41,426 nucleotides of DNA. Origin: Streptosporangiales bacterium (lineage in GTDB: Bacteria; Actinomycetota; Actinomycetes; Streptosporangiales; WHST01). The notes beneath the pieces were generated by a model, which saw only the letters and a program-made list of their open reading frames with translations, was not told the origin of the DNA and searched no databases. Shown in pieces: positions 16,054 through 23,628 of this stretch (within the stretch, counting starts at the first letter, position 1; every line of letters begins with the position of its first letter). Made by a program: the position numbers and the translations under genes. Where the stretch lies: contig WHST01000051.1 of NCBI GenBank assembly GCA_009379955.1, positions 1-41,426 of the forward strand. The letters run 5' to 3'.

Positions 16054-16854
16054 GTGCTCGACGACGTGCTCCGCTCGCTTCCCGACCTGCGTCAGGACGC
16101 GCGCATCCCCGCGCACACGCGGATCGAGCAGTGGCTCGTCGACGCGATCGCGAAGGGCGAGATCTCCCCGGGCGACCGGCTGCCCGCCGAACGCGAGTTC
16201 GCGGCGGCGCTCGGCGTCAGCCGGATGACGCTGCGCCAGGCGCTCGCCGGGCTGGAACGCAAGGGCGTGCTCGTCCGCATCCCCGGTCGGGCAGGCGGCG
16301 CGTTCGTCGCGGAGCCCAAGATCGAGTGCGACCTCACCGGCCTCGCGGGCTTCACCGCGCAGATGCGCCGTGCCCACCTGCGTGCCGGCGCGAAGGTGCT
16401 GCGGGCCGAGACCGTGCCGGCGTCCCGGCCGGTCGCGAAGGCGCTGGAGGTCGCCGCCGGCAGCCTCGTGCACGAGGTCGTCCGCGTACGGTCGGCGAAC
16501 CGCACGCCGCTCGCGCTCGAGCGCTCGTCGTTCCCCGCCGGACCCTTCCCCGACCTGCTCGACCACCGGCTGGGCGGCTCGCTCTACGCACTGCTCGCCC
16601 GGCACTACGACCAGGAGCCGCACACGGCGACCGAGTACCTCGAACCCGTCAGCGCCTCCGCCGACGAGGCCGGCCTGCTGGGCGTCGACGAGGGTGCGCC
16701 GCTCATGCTGATCGAGCGCACGGCGTACTCGGTCGCCGGGCTCGCGGTGGAGTTCGCCCGCGATCTCTTCCGCGCCGACCGCGTCCGCATCATGGTGCGC
16801 AGCGGCGTCCGCTCGACCGAGACGCCGACCCTGAGCGCGATCCGCAGGTCCTGA
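16054..16854 (+). CDS. GntR-family regulator, HutC subfamily (UTRA effector domain)
   Basis: A 266-residue regulator. The N-terminal winged helix includes ISPGDRLPAEREFAAALGVS and RMTLRQALAGLERKG, typical of GntR proteins. The C-terminal 150 residues have the UTRA pattern: ALEVAAGSLVHEVVRVR, then ALERSSFPAGPFPDLLD and a late APLMLIERTAYSVAGLAVEF. GTG at 16054 has GAGG close upstream, and a -10-like TAAGCT at 16042-16047. It sits just downstream of the amine operon. The twin HutC-type palindromes at 9091-9131 are its most likely targets, with an intermediate of the pathway as effector. Binding is inferred, not shown. Confidence 0.87.
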   Translation: MLDDVLRSLPDLRQDARIPAHTRIEQWLVDAIAKGEISPGDRLPAEREFAAALGVSRMTLRQALAGLERKGVLVRIPGRAGGAFVAEPKIECDLTGLAGFTAQMRRAHLRAGAKVLRAETVPASRPVAKALEVAAGSLVHEVVRVRSANRTPLALERSSFPAGPFPDLLDHRLGGSLYALLARHYDQEPHTATEYLEPVSASADEAGLLGVDEGAPLMLIERTAYSVAGLAVEFARDLFRADRVRIMVRSGVRSTETPTLSAIRRS

Positions 16855-16874
16855 TCCAGGAGCGCCCCGTGAGG

Positions 16875-16910
16875 GGCACCCTGACCGTGCCCAGGCACGG
16901 TCAGGGTGCC
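16875..16910. terminator. Long hairpin terminator between convergent genes, copy A
   Basis: Seventeen-base perfect arms (16875-16891 and 16894-16910) between the HutC regulator stop (16854) and the alcohol dehydrogenase stop (16990). It can work in both directions. A 48-base unit around it (16869-16916, read on the minus strand) matches 37289-37336 at 42 of 48 positions. Confidence 0.8.
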
Positions 16911-16989
16911 GTTCACGACGGTCCCGGCGACGTGGCAGAACCTCAAGCGGGTCATCGCCCGCTGAGGTCTGACAACCCTCACGCGCGGG

Positions 16990-18042
16990 TCAGCCGCCGG
17001 GCACCACGACCGCCTTGACCACGCGCCCCGCCGCGACGTCCGCGAGCGCGGTCGGGGTGTCGTCGAGCGCGTACCTCGTCTGGAACTCGGCCGTGGGGAC
17101 GACGCCGGTCGCCAGCAGGCGCAGCGCGGTGTCGTACGCGGCGGCGTTGGCGGCGTAGCTGAAGGCGAGCGTGACGTCGCGGCGGAGCAGGTCGGGGACG
17201 AAGAACTCGACCGGCGAGGCGTACTGGGCGATGACCGTGATCTGGCCGCCTGGACCGATCTCGCCGACCGCGGCGCCGAACGCCGGCACGGCACCCGAGG
17301 CCTCCAGCCACGTGTCCGGTGCCGCTGCCCCGAAGCGCGACCTGATCGCCTCGGCGGCGGCGACGTCCGAGAGGTTCGCCGTCGCGACGCCGAGCCGTTC
17401 CGCGAACGGCAGCCGCAGGGCCGTGTCCGCCGCAGTGCCCAGCACGAGCACCTCGGCGCCGGCGACGTGGGCGAGCCGGGCGGCGAGCAGGCCGATCGGC
17501 CCGGGCCCTGTCACCACCACCCGCGTGCCCGGTGTGATCGATGTCCGTTCGAGCACGGCGTGCACCGCCACCGACAGCGGTTCGGCGAGCGCGGCCTCGA
17601 CGGGGCCGAGCCCGTCGGGCACCGGGACGAGGTGCCGCGACGCGACGCGGACGTACCCGGCGAGCCCACCGTCGGTGTGGATGCCGAGGATGCGCCGATC
17701 GGCGCACAGCTGCGAGCGCCCGCCCTGGCACCGGACGCAGCCGCCGCAGCCCTGGATCGACACGGCGACGACCAGGTCACCCACGCCGGCGGTCGCGTCA
17801 CGGCCCGCCGCGACGACGCGGCCCGCGAACTCGTGCCCGAGCACGACGGGGATGCGCATCGACTCGTACCCGCGGTCGGCGTGCACGGCGTGCAGGTCGC
17901 TGCCGCACACGCCGCAGCCGGCGACCTCGACGAGCAGTTCGTCCGGACCGGGCTCGGGGACGTCGAGGTCGACGACGGCGACGTCGTCGGGACGGCGACT
18001 GAGCTTGCGGAAGCCGCGCATCCGGGTCGGGATCGCGTTCAT
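16990..18042 (-). CDS. Zinc-dependent alcohol dehydrogenase (MDR family)
   Basis: A 350-residue medium-chain dehydrogenase. Catalytic zinc ligands C46 (GVCGSD) and H70-E71 (GHEFAG) are present, with structural-zinc cysteines C99, C102, C105 and C113. The NAD-binding motif GPGPIG follows in the C-terminal Rossmann domain. Relatives include sorbitol, threonine and L-idonate dehydrogenases. ATG at 18042 overlaps the upstream SDR stop as ATGA, with GGAGCG in front. It is the last gene of the FadR-led operon, ending at the convergent hairpin at 16875-16910. It would oxidise an alcohol or polyol linked to the pathway; the substrate is unknown. Confidence 0.88.
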   Translation of the reverse strand: MNAIPTRMRGFRKLSRRPDDVAVVDLDVPEPGPDELLVEVAGCGVCGSDLHAVHADRGYESMRIPVVLGHEFAGRVVAAGRDATAGVGDLVVAVSIQGCGGCVRCQGGRSQLCADRRILGIHTDGGLAGYVRVASRHLVPVPDGLGPVEAALAEPLSVAVHAVLERTSITPGTRVVVTGPGPIGLLAARLAHVAGAEVLVLGTAADTALRLPFAERLGVATANLSDVAAAEAIRSRFGAAAPDTWLEASGAVPAFGAAVGEIGPGGQITVIAQYASPVEFFVPDLLRRDVTLAFSYAANAAAYDTALRLLATGVVPTAEFQTRYALDDTPTALADVAAGRVVKAVVVPGG

Positions 18043-18791
18043 GCCACGCTCCAACCGCCGTCGACGGTGACCGTCTCGCCGGTGACGTACCGCGCGTCGT
18101 CGCCGGCGAGGAACGCGACGACGTCCCCCACCTCGTCGGGATCGCCGTACCTGCCCTGCGGGATGCGCGAGACGAGCGCGCGTCGCTGCGGTGTCTCGGT
18201 CACCTGCGCGGCCATGTCGGTGGCGATGAAGCCGGGCAGCACGGTGTTGACGCGCACGCCGTCCGCCGCGTACTCGACGGCGAGCGTACGGGCGAGACCG
18301 AGCAGGCCGCTCTTCGCCGCGGCGTACGCGACCGTCGAGGGATGCCCGAGCCGTGCGCTGGTCATCGACCCGACGAACACGAGCGCCCCCGAACCGCGCG
18401 CGGTCATGTGCCGGACGGCGGCCTGCGCGAGGACGAACCCGGACCGCAGGTGCACCTCCATCACCGCGTCCCAGTCGGCGAGCGTGAACTCGGCCGTGGG
18501 CTTGCGGACCTGGTTGCCCGCCGCGTGGACGAGCACGTCGAGACGTCCGTGCCTGCCGGCGGTCTCGTCGACGAGGCCGCCGGCCGACTCGCCGGACAGG
18601 TCGCACGGGACGACGTCCGCCCGCCCGCCGGCACCGGTGATCTCGCTCGCGACCCGGTCGAGCCGTTCCCTGTCACGGCTGGTGAGCACGACCGTCGCTC
18701 CGGCGCGAGCGAGTGCCCGGGCGCTGGACGCGCCGATGCCACTCCCGCCACCCGTGACCAGGCAGACCCGTCCGGTCAGGTCGGTGGACAT
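18039..18791 (-). CDS. Short-chain dehydrogenase/reductase (3-oxoacyl reductase/gluconate dehydrogenase-like)
   Basis: A 250-residue classical SDR: TGGGSGIG at 13-20, catalytic S142, Y156 and K160 in YAAAK, and the C-terminal TVDGGWSVA ending. The usual NNAG motif is replaced by HAAG (89-92). ATG at 18791 follows the enoyl-CoA hydratase stop by only three bases, and its end overlaps the alcohol dehydrogenase start, so all are co-translated. Coming after an enoyl-CoA hydratase, oxidation of a 3-hydroxyacyl-CoA is a reasonable role, though gluconate-5-dehydrogenase-like activity fits the fold equally. Confidence 0.86.
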   Translation of the reverse strand: MSTDLTGRVCLVTGGGSGIGASSARALARAGATVVLTSRDRERLDRVASEITGAGGRADVVPCDLSGESAGGLVDETAGRHGRLDVLVHAAGNQVRKPTAEFTLADWDAVMEVHLRSGFVLAQAAVRHMTARGSGALVFVGSMTSARLGHPSTVAYAAAKSGLLGLARTLAVEYAADGVRVNTVLPGFIATDMAAQVTETPQRRALVSRIPQGRYGDPDEVGDVVAFLAGDDARYVTGETVTVDGGWSVA

Positions 18792-18794
18792 GAG

Positions 18795-19577
18795 TCACCT
18801 CCCGGTGAACCGGGGCTCGCGCTTCTCCTTGAAGGCGGCGCGTCCCTCCGCGGCGTCCTCGGTAGTGAAGCAGAACGTCTGCAGGTCGCGCTCGTACTGG
18901 ATGGCGTTCTCCAGCGGCAGCGAGTGGACGGCCTTGAGGTTGAGCTTGCCGGTCTGCACGGCGATCGGCGGGCGAGCGGCGATCCGCTCCGCGAGCTCGC
19001 GCGCCGTCGGCAGCAGCTCACCGGGCTCGACGACCTCGCTGACCAGTCCCCAGGCGAGCGCGCGTTCGGGACCGACCGGGTCGCCGGTCAGGGTCATGAT
19101 CGCGGCGTTGGACGGCCCGATGCTGTGCACGAGGAACGCGACCTGACCGCCGCCGCCCACCCAGCCGAGCTTGATCTCCGGCGCGGCGAACGACGCGAGC
19201 GTCGACGCAATCCTGATGTCGGACGACATCGCGAGCTCGAGTCCGCCGCCGTACGCGTAGCCGTTGATCGCCGCCACGACGGGCTTGCGGATGCCGCGGA
19301 TCGCGTCGCAGTAGTCGGGCCGGTCGCGGAACTCCCACGCCGTGTCGTAGGCGTCGAGCTCGCGGATGTCGCTGCCCGCGCAGAACGACCTCTGCCCCGC
19401 GCCGGTGAGGACCATGGCCCTGATGTCCCTGTCGCCGTTCACCCGATCGGCGTGCGCGCGGATGTCGGTGGTCATCTCCGGCGTGACGGCGTTGAGCTTG
19501 GCCGGCCGGTTCAGGGTCAGGACTGCGACGTGTCCTTCGACCTCGAACGTCACCTCGTCGGTCTGCACTCCGGTCAC
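18795..19577 (-). CDS. Enoyl-CoA hydratase/isomerase family protein (crotonase fold)
   Basis: A 260-residue crotonase. The first oxyanion-hole segment is SFCAGSDI (64-71), the second is NGYAYGGGLELAM. E114 (GGGLEL) and E134 (APEIKLGW) sit at the two glutamate positions used by hydratases, so hydration chemistry is plausible. The C-terminal FKEKREPRFTGR is usual for the family. GTG at 19577 overlaps the CoA-transferase stop as GTGA. Next to a CaiB-type CoA-transferase it recalls the CaiB-CaiD arrangement of carnitine metabolism, but no carnitine specificity can be read. Confidence 0.88.
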   Translation of the reverse strand: MTGVQTDEVTFEVEGHVAVLTLNRPAKLNAVTPEMTTDIRAHADRVNGDRDIRAMVLTGAGQRSFCAGSDIRELDAYDTAWEFRDRPDYCDAIRGIRKPVVAAINGYAYGGGLELAMSSDIRIASTLASFAAPEIKLGWVGGGGQVAFLVHSIGPSNAAIMTLTGDPVGPERALAWGLVSEVVEPGELLPTARELAERIAARPPIAVQTGKLNLKAVHSLPLENAIQYERDLQTFCFTTEDAAEGRAAFKEKREPRFTGR

Positions 19578-20797
19578 GGGTTCACCTCGGCCCTCTCGAT
19601 GATGTGGTGGGTCGTCTCCGCCACCACCTCGGCGGCGATCAGCCGGTCGACCTCGTCGCCCGGCACGCCGATCTCGGTGAGCAGCTCACGGGTGTGCTCG
19701 CCGGTCAGCGGCGCGCCGCGGCTCACCGCGGACGGCGTGCGGCCGAAGCGGATCGGGAACCCCGGCGTCGTGATCTCGCCCTCGGTGGGGTGCTCGTACG
19801 TGACGAGCGAGCCGTTGTGCGCGACCTGCGGGTCACCGACGACGTCGGCGTACGCGTGCACGGGCCCCGCCCAGAAGCCCGCGCGCTCGAAGAGCTCGAG
19901 CCAGTGGGCGGTGGTGCCGCCGGCGAGTCGCTCCGCGACCAGGCGGTGGATCTCGTCGCGGCGTGCGTGCCCGTCGGTCTCGTCGTCCATGGTCAGCAGC
20001 GATGACAGGTCGAGCACCTCGCCGAGCCGGCGCAACGGCGGGAAGGCGAGCACGAGGTGACCGTCGGCCGTCGCGAACGCCGCGTACGGCGCGCGGATGT
20101 AGCAGTGCGCGTGCGGCTCGTCGGTGCGACGCTGCTCCATGCCGCCGGCGGTGAAGACGCTCATCTCCTGCATCTGCAACGCGATCATCGCGTCGAGCAT
20201 GTTGACCTCGACGAGCTGTCCCTCACCGGTGCGCTCCCGGTGCAGCAGCGCGGCCAGGACCCCCTCGAACGCGGTGTACGCCGTCACCGCATCGGCGATG
20301 TACATCGGCGCCGGGTGCGGCGGGTCGTCACGACGGCCGGCGCTCATCATCGCGCCCGACAGGCCCTGCAGGAGGAGGTCCTGTCCTGGCCGCTGGGCGT
20401 AGGGACCGCTCTCGCCGTAGCCGGAGATCGAGACGTACACGATGCGCGGGTTGACCGCCTGGACGGTCTCGTAGTCGACGCCGAGGCGTCCCGCGACGCC
20501 CGGGCGGTAGTTCTGCAGGAAGACGTCGGACTGCTCCACCAGCTCGTGGACGAGGCGGCGACCCTCGTCGGTCTTGAGGTTCACGGCGAGGCTGCGCTTG
20601 TTCCTGTTCAGCGAGAGGAACGACACGTTGATCCGGTTGCCGCCGGAGCCCCCAGCCGACACGTGTCGCTGCCATTCGCCGGTCACGGGCTCGACCTTGA
20701 CGACGTCGGCGCCGAGGTCGCCGAGCCGCATCGTCGCGAACGGTCCTGACATCGCGATGGACAGGTCGAGTACGCGGTAACCGTCGAGCACTCCCAT
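19574..20797 (-). CDS. CaiB/BaiF-family (class III) CoA-transferase
   Basis: A 407-residue family III CoA-transferase, the usual length. It moves CoA from one acyl group to another through an aspartyl-CoA intermediate. The nucleophile is D169 in MYIADAVTAY, the same position as in E. coli CaiB. Other landmarks are GPFATMRLGDLGADVVKVE (18-36), LNRNKRSLAVNL (63-74) and a C-terminal region ending GVPGDEVDRL. ATG at 20797 lies 23 bases after the FadR-type regulator stop. As the activating enzyme of the operon it would load an organic acid, possibly imported by the divergent MHS transporter, onto CoA. Confidence 0.9.
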   Translation of the reverse strand: MGVLDGYRVLDLSIAMSGPFATMRLGDLGADVVKVEPVTGEWQRHVSAGGSGGNRINVSFLSLNRNKRSLAVNLKTDEGRRLVHELVEQSDVFLQNYRPGVAGRLGVDYETVQAVNPRIVYVSISGYGESGPYAQRPGQDLLLQGLSGAMMSAGRRDDPPHPAPMYIADAVTAYTAFEGVLAALLHRERTGEGQLVEVNMLDAMIALQMQEMSVFTAGGMEQRRTDEPHAHCYIRAPYAAFATADGHLVLAFPPLRRLGEVLDLSSLLTMDDETDGHARRDEIHRLVAERLAGGTTAHWLELFERAGFWAGPVHAYADVVGDPQVAHNGSLVTYEHPTEGEITTPGFPIRFGRTPSAVSRGAPLTGEHTRELLTEIGVPGDEVDRLIAAEVVAETTHHIIERAEVNP

Positions 20798-20820
20798 GTA
20801 CGCCTCCTCGTCGTCGTCCG

Positions 20821-21573
20821 TCAGCTGCCGCGCTTGCGGCGAACCGCCGGGCCGTTCGCGCCGGCGACCCGCTTCGCCGCGTTGAGCACGTCCTTGCGCG
20901 CCTGCTCCACGAGCACGCGCATGAGCGTCTCGGCCTTGGCGGCGTGGTGCCTGCGGATCGCGTCGAGCACGCGGTCATGGTCGGGCAGCGTACGGCGATA
21001 GGTGCGCGGGTTGTCGGTGTGCACGTGCCGGTGCGCCGACATCGCGACGGCCATCATCTCGTTCAGGTGCACGAGCAGCTCGTTCCCGGTCGCGGCGAAG
21101 ATCGCCGCGTGGAACGCGAGGTCGGCCACGATGAACGCCTCCGGGTCGCCGACGGACGACTCCATGTCCGCGAACGCGTTGGCGATCTCCTTCACCGCCG
21201 CCTCGTCGGCGTGCACCGCGGCCATCCGCGCGGCCGCGGGCTCGAGCACGAGCCGCAGCTGCGAGAGGTCGTCGAGGTTGCGCGCGGACGGCTGCCGTTC
21301 GAACTGCCAGCCGAGGACGTCGGGGTCCATCAGGTTCCACGACTCGCGGTGGCGTACCAGGGTGCCGGCGCGGGTGCGGGTCTCGAGAAGACCCTTGCCC
21401 GCCAACACCTTCATCGCCTCCCTGAGCGCGGAGCGGCCGACGTCGAGCTCGGCGACGAGCGCCTCCTCGGTGGGCAGCGGCTCACCGGCAGGCCACTCCC
21501 CCGAGACGATGCGCACCCCGAGGGCATGGACCGCGCGGCCGTGCTGACCGCGGTTCGGATAGGTCCGGCTCAC
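20821..21573 (-). CDS. GntR-family regulator, FadR subfamily (FCD domain)
   Basis: A 250-residue regulator. The winged helix spans about residues 15-80 (GEPLPTEEALVAELDVGRS, then ALREAMKVLAGKGLLETRT). The all-helical FCD effector domain follows, with metal-site histidines in LAFHAAIFAATGN, HRHVHTDN and DHDRVLDAIRRHHA. The start GTG at 21573 is preferred because GGGGGAGG precedes it by six bases. A TTG at 21648 would add 25 residues without a ribosome site and would begin inside the repeat region. First gene of the leftward operon and divergent from the MHS transporter, it likely senses an acid substrate and binds the repeats at 21651-21685. Confidence 0.87.
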   Translation of the reverse strand: MSRTYPNRGQHGRAVHALGVRIVSGEWPAGEPLPTEEALVAELDVGRSALREAMKVLAGKGLLETRTRAGTLVRHRESWNLMDPDVLGWQFERQPSARNLDDLSQLRLVLEPAAARMAAVHADEAAVKEIANAFADMESSVGDPEAFIVADLAFHAAIFAATGNELLVHLNEMMAVAMSAHRHVHTDNPRTYRRTLPDHDRVLDAIRRHHAAKAETLMRVLVEQARKDVLNAAKRVAGANGPAVRRKRGS

Positions 21574-21650
21574 GTACGTCCTCCCCCGCTCGACGACGTG
21601 GCCGAGCTCTGTCTCAGGAATGTACGCGACCGAGTCTTCTCCACGCAACG

Positions 21651-21685
21651 TTTGTCTGATGAATGCGACAGATTTGTCTGATGAA
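21651..21685. promoter_or_regulatory. Twin direct repeats, candidate FadR-type operator
   Basis: TTTGTCTGATGAA occurs at 21651-21663 and again at 21673-21685, spaced 22 bases (about two helical turns). TTGTCTGA resembles half of the TTGTC..GACAA sites used by FCD-type regulators. The second copy ends four bases before the -35 of the transporter promoter. Confidence 0.65.
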
Positions 21686-21688
21686 CTA

Positions 21689-21718
21689 TTGACGAGTGCC
21701 GGACGCTCGTCCTACCGT
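21689..21718 (+). promoter_or_regulatory. Promoter of the MHS transporter gene
   Basis: TTGACG (21689-21694), 18-base spacer, TACCGT (21713-21718). The expected start is near 21725, leaving a short leader with GGAGG (21735-21739) before the ATG at 21744. Confidence 0.6.
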
Positions 21719-21743
21719 CTCTGCAGTTCGCCCTGGAGGTGCA

Positions 21744-23075
21744 ATGACGCAGTCACCCCATGCCGCACCGAGGAAGAAGCAGTCGATGCGTGCCGTCGGC
21801 GCGGCAGCGCTGGCCGGATCCGCGCTGGAGTGGTACGACTTCTTCCTCTACGGCGCCGCCGCCGCGCTCGTCTTCAACGAGCTGGTCTTCCCCAACTCGA
21901 GCCCCGTCGCCGGCACCATGCAGGCGTTCGCCACGTACGCCGTCGGCTTCCTCATCCGCCCCCTCGGCGGGATGTTCTTCGGCAACCTCGGCGACCGCAT
22001 CGGCCGCAAGCGGGTGCTGGTGTTCACGCTCGTGCTGATGGGTGCGGCGACGATCGGCATCGGCCTACTCCCCGGGTACGCGGCCGTCGGCGTGTGGTCA
22101 CCCGTCCTGCTCGTCCTGCTCCGCCTCCTACAGGGTTTCGGCGCGGGTGCGGAGTACGGCGGCGCGGCGATCATGGCCGTCGAGCACGCGGACCCGCGCC
22201 ACCGCGGTCTCCAGGGTTCGTGGCCGGCCATCGGCGTGTACCTCGGGCTGCTGATGTCGTCCGGCGCGTTCGCCGCCGCCAGCGCACTGCCGGACGCGCA
22301 GTTCATGTCCTGGGGCTGGCGCCTGCCGTTCCTCGCGAGCGGCGTCATCATCGTGCTCGGCCTGGTGATCAGGTCGAAGCTCGCGGAGACCCCCGCGTTC
22401 GAGCGGCTGGAGGGCTCTGGCGAGAAGGTGAAGCTGCCGGTCGGGACGATGCTGCGCAAGGAGTGGAGGCCGCTGCTCATCGTCATCGGCGCCATCTGCG
22501 CGCAGAACGGTGTGAGCTACACCTACCAGACGTTCTCGCTCACCTACATCGCCGACTACCTCCACCTGCCCGAGGGTCTCGGCCTGACCGGCGTGTCGAT
22601 CGCCGCGACGGTCGCGCTGGTCGCCACCCCGCTGTTCGGTGCCCTGTCCGACCGGATCGGACGCCGTCCCGTCTTCATCGGCGGCGCGATCTTCTCCGGG
22701 CTCTTCGCGTTCCCGTTCTTCGCCCTGCTCGAGACGAGGAACACCGGAGCCGTGCTGTTCGCCATGGTGGTCGGCATCGCGATCGGCATCGGCGCGATGT
22801 TCGGCCCCCAGGGCGCGTTCTTCGCCGAGCTGTTCTCCGCGCGGGTACGTTACAGCGGCTTCGGCATGGGCCGCGAGATCGGCGGCGCGGTCGTCGGCGG
22901 CTTCGCTCCGCTGATCGCCGTCGCGCTGCTCGAGGCGACCGGCGGCTACCGGTCGGTGTGCCTGTTCCTCATCGCCACCTGCGTGGTGACCGTGATCGCC
23001 GTGTCGAGGGCCCGCGAGACCAGAGGCATCGACACGACCGCACCGGTGACGACCCCGACGGTGGCGTCGGACTGA
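21744..23075 (+). CDS. MHS-family MFS transporter (metabolite:H+ symporter)
   Basis: A 443-residue, twelve-helix symporter of the ShiA/KgtP/ProP group. LEWYDF (28-33) and the ATYAVGFLIRPLGG segment mark the family, with the MFS motif GDRIGRK at 83-89 and a second SDRIGRRPV after the central loop. ATG at 21744 has GGAGG four bases upstream. It is divergent from the FadR-led operon, with candidate operator repeats just upstream of its promoter. It probably imports the organic acid activated by the CaiB-type enzyme. The truncated gene at 140-364 is a paralogue. Confidence 0.9.
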   Translation: MTQSPHAAPRKKQSMRAVGAAALAGSALEWYDFFLYGAAAALVFNELVFPNSSPVAGTMQAFATYAVGFLIRPLGGMFFGNLGDRIGRKRVLVFTLVLMGAATIGIGLLPGYAAVGVWSPVLLVLLRLLQGFGAGAEYGGAAIMAVEHADPRHRGLQGSWPAIGVYLGLLMSSGAFAAASALPDAQFMSWGWRLPFLASGVIIVLGLVIRSKLAETPAFERLEGSGEKVKLPVGTMLRKEWRPLLIVIGAICAQNGVSYTYQTFSLTYIADYLHLPEGLGLTGVSIAATVALVATPLFGALSDRIGRRPVFIGGAIFSGLFAFPFFALLETRNTGAVLFAMVVGIAIGIGAMFGPQGAFFAELFSARVRYSGFGMGREIGGAVVGGFAPLIAVALLEATGGYRSVCLFLIATCVVTVIAVSRARETRGIDTTAPVTTPTVASD

Positions 23076-23076
23076 C

Positions 23077-23172
23077 CCCCGATCCCCTCCGTGAGTTCCA
23101 GGATGTGTTGCATCGGACTCGTTGGGGTGGCTGGGGCTTGGTTGTCGGTGGTGGAGCGTGAGGGGATCGGGG
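23077..23172. repeat. 96-bp unit bounded by 13-base inverted repeats
   Basis: CCCCGATCCCCTC (23077-23089) and its exact complement GAGGGGATCGGGG (23160-23172) bound a 70-base interior. It starts one base after the transporter stop codon and ends ten bases before the first ISAs1-type end. It could be a long-looped terminator, a miniature element or an IS end. No protein is readable inside. Confidence 0.5.
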
Positions 23173-23181
23173 TGGGTCCAG

Positions 23182-23314
23182 GGGGTCGGCAAAGTCGTGG
23201 TGCAGGGGCGGTGGGTCGGCGACACGCCGGTGTGAGCGGATAGCGGCGCGGGCACGGCCCCGGTGTTGATCATGGCGGTTCTCAGGCCTGCCGGATCACC
23301 AGAGGAACCATGCC
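23182..23314 (+). repeat. 133-bp direct repeat, copy 1: orphan left end of an ISAs1-type element
   Basis: Identical over 133 bases to 24568-24700. It starts with a tip (CAGGGGGTCGGCAAAG) and reaches the transposase ATG (23310-23312). After GCC the sequence departs, so only the noncoding left end remains here. Copy 2 has one G fewer at the tip. Confidence 0.9.
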
Positions 23315-23569
23315 GACTGCCCGCGGCCCGTTCCTCATTCGGTGGTGTGCCGAGCAAGGCAACCCAATCGTCACCATCGCGGAGCGCCTGATCGAGGACC
23401 GCGGCTGCGCGGGCTTCGAGAAAGTCCCGTCGTTCGACGACGGCGCGCCGCATCTCGGCCGTCCGACTCGATTTCGACCCAACCACGGTGTGTAACTACT
23501 TGCTGCGAGCCGCGGACGCCGGGCAGGTCCGAGCGAGGTTGACCGGCCCGTGGGACGCCAAACAAGAAG
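23315..23569. other. Unassigned scar sequence between IS end and rhodanese terminator
   Basis: Part of a 553-base stretch (23076-23628) without an intact gene. A short forward translation is readable around 23477-23560 (DFDPTTVCNYLLRAADAGQV, then ARLTGPWDAKQE), preceded by a different frame with IAERLIEDRGC. It looks like the frameshifted remains of a coding sequence, but I do not recognise the family. Confidence 0.4.
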
Positions 23570-23609
23570 TCGGGCCTCACCGTCGACTGGCGTCGACGGC
23601 GAGGCCCGA
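23570..23609 (-). terminator. Hairpin terminator of the rhodanese gene
   Basis: Arms TCGGGCCTC/GAGGCCCGA and CCGTCGAC/GTCGACGG, separated by single mismatches, form an 18-base stem (23570-23609). On the minus strand it is followed by CTTCTTGTTT, a T-rich tail, 20 bases after the rhodanese stop. Confidence 0.8.
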
Positions 23610-23628
23610 TTGTTGATGGGCGAGTGTG

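Noticed and set aside
21574-21648. Longer N-terminus of the FadR-type regulator from a TTG at 21648
   Set aside because: No ribosome site, and it begins in the operator-like repeat region. The GTG at 21573 has GGGGGAGG at ideal spacing.
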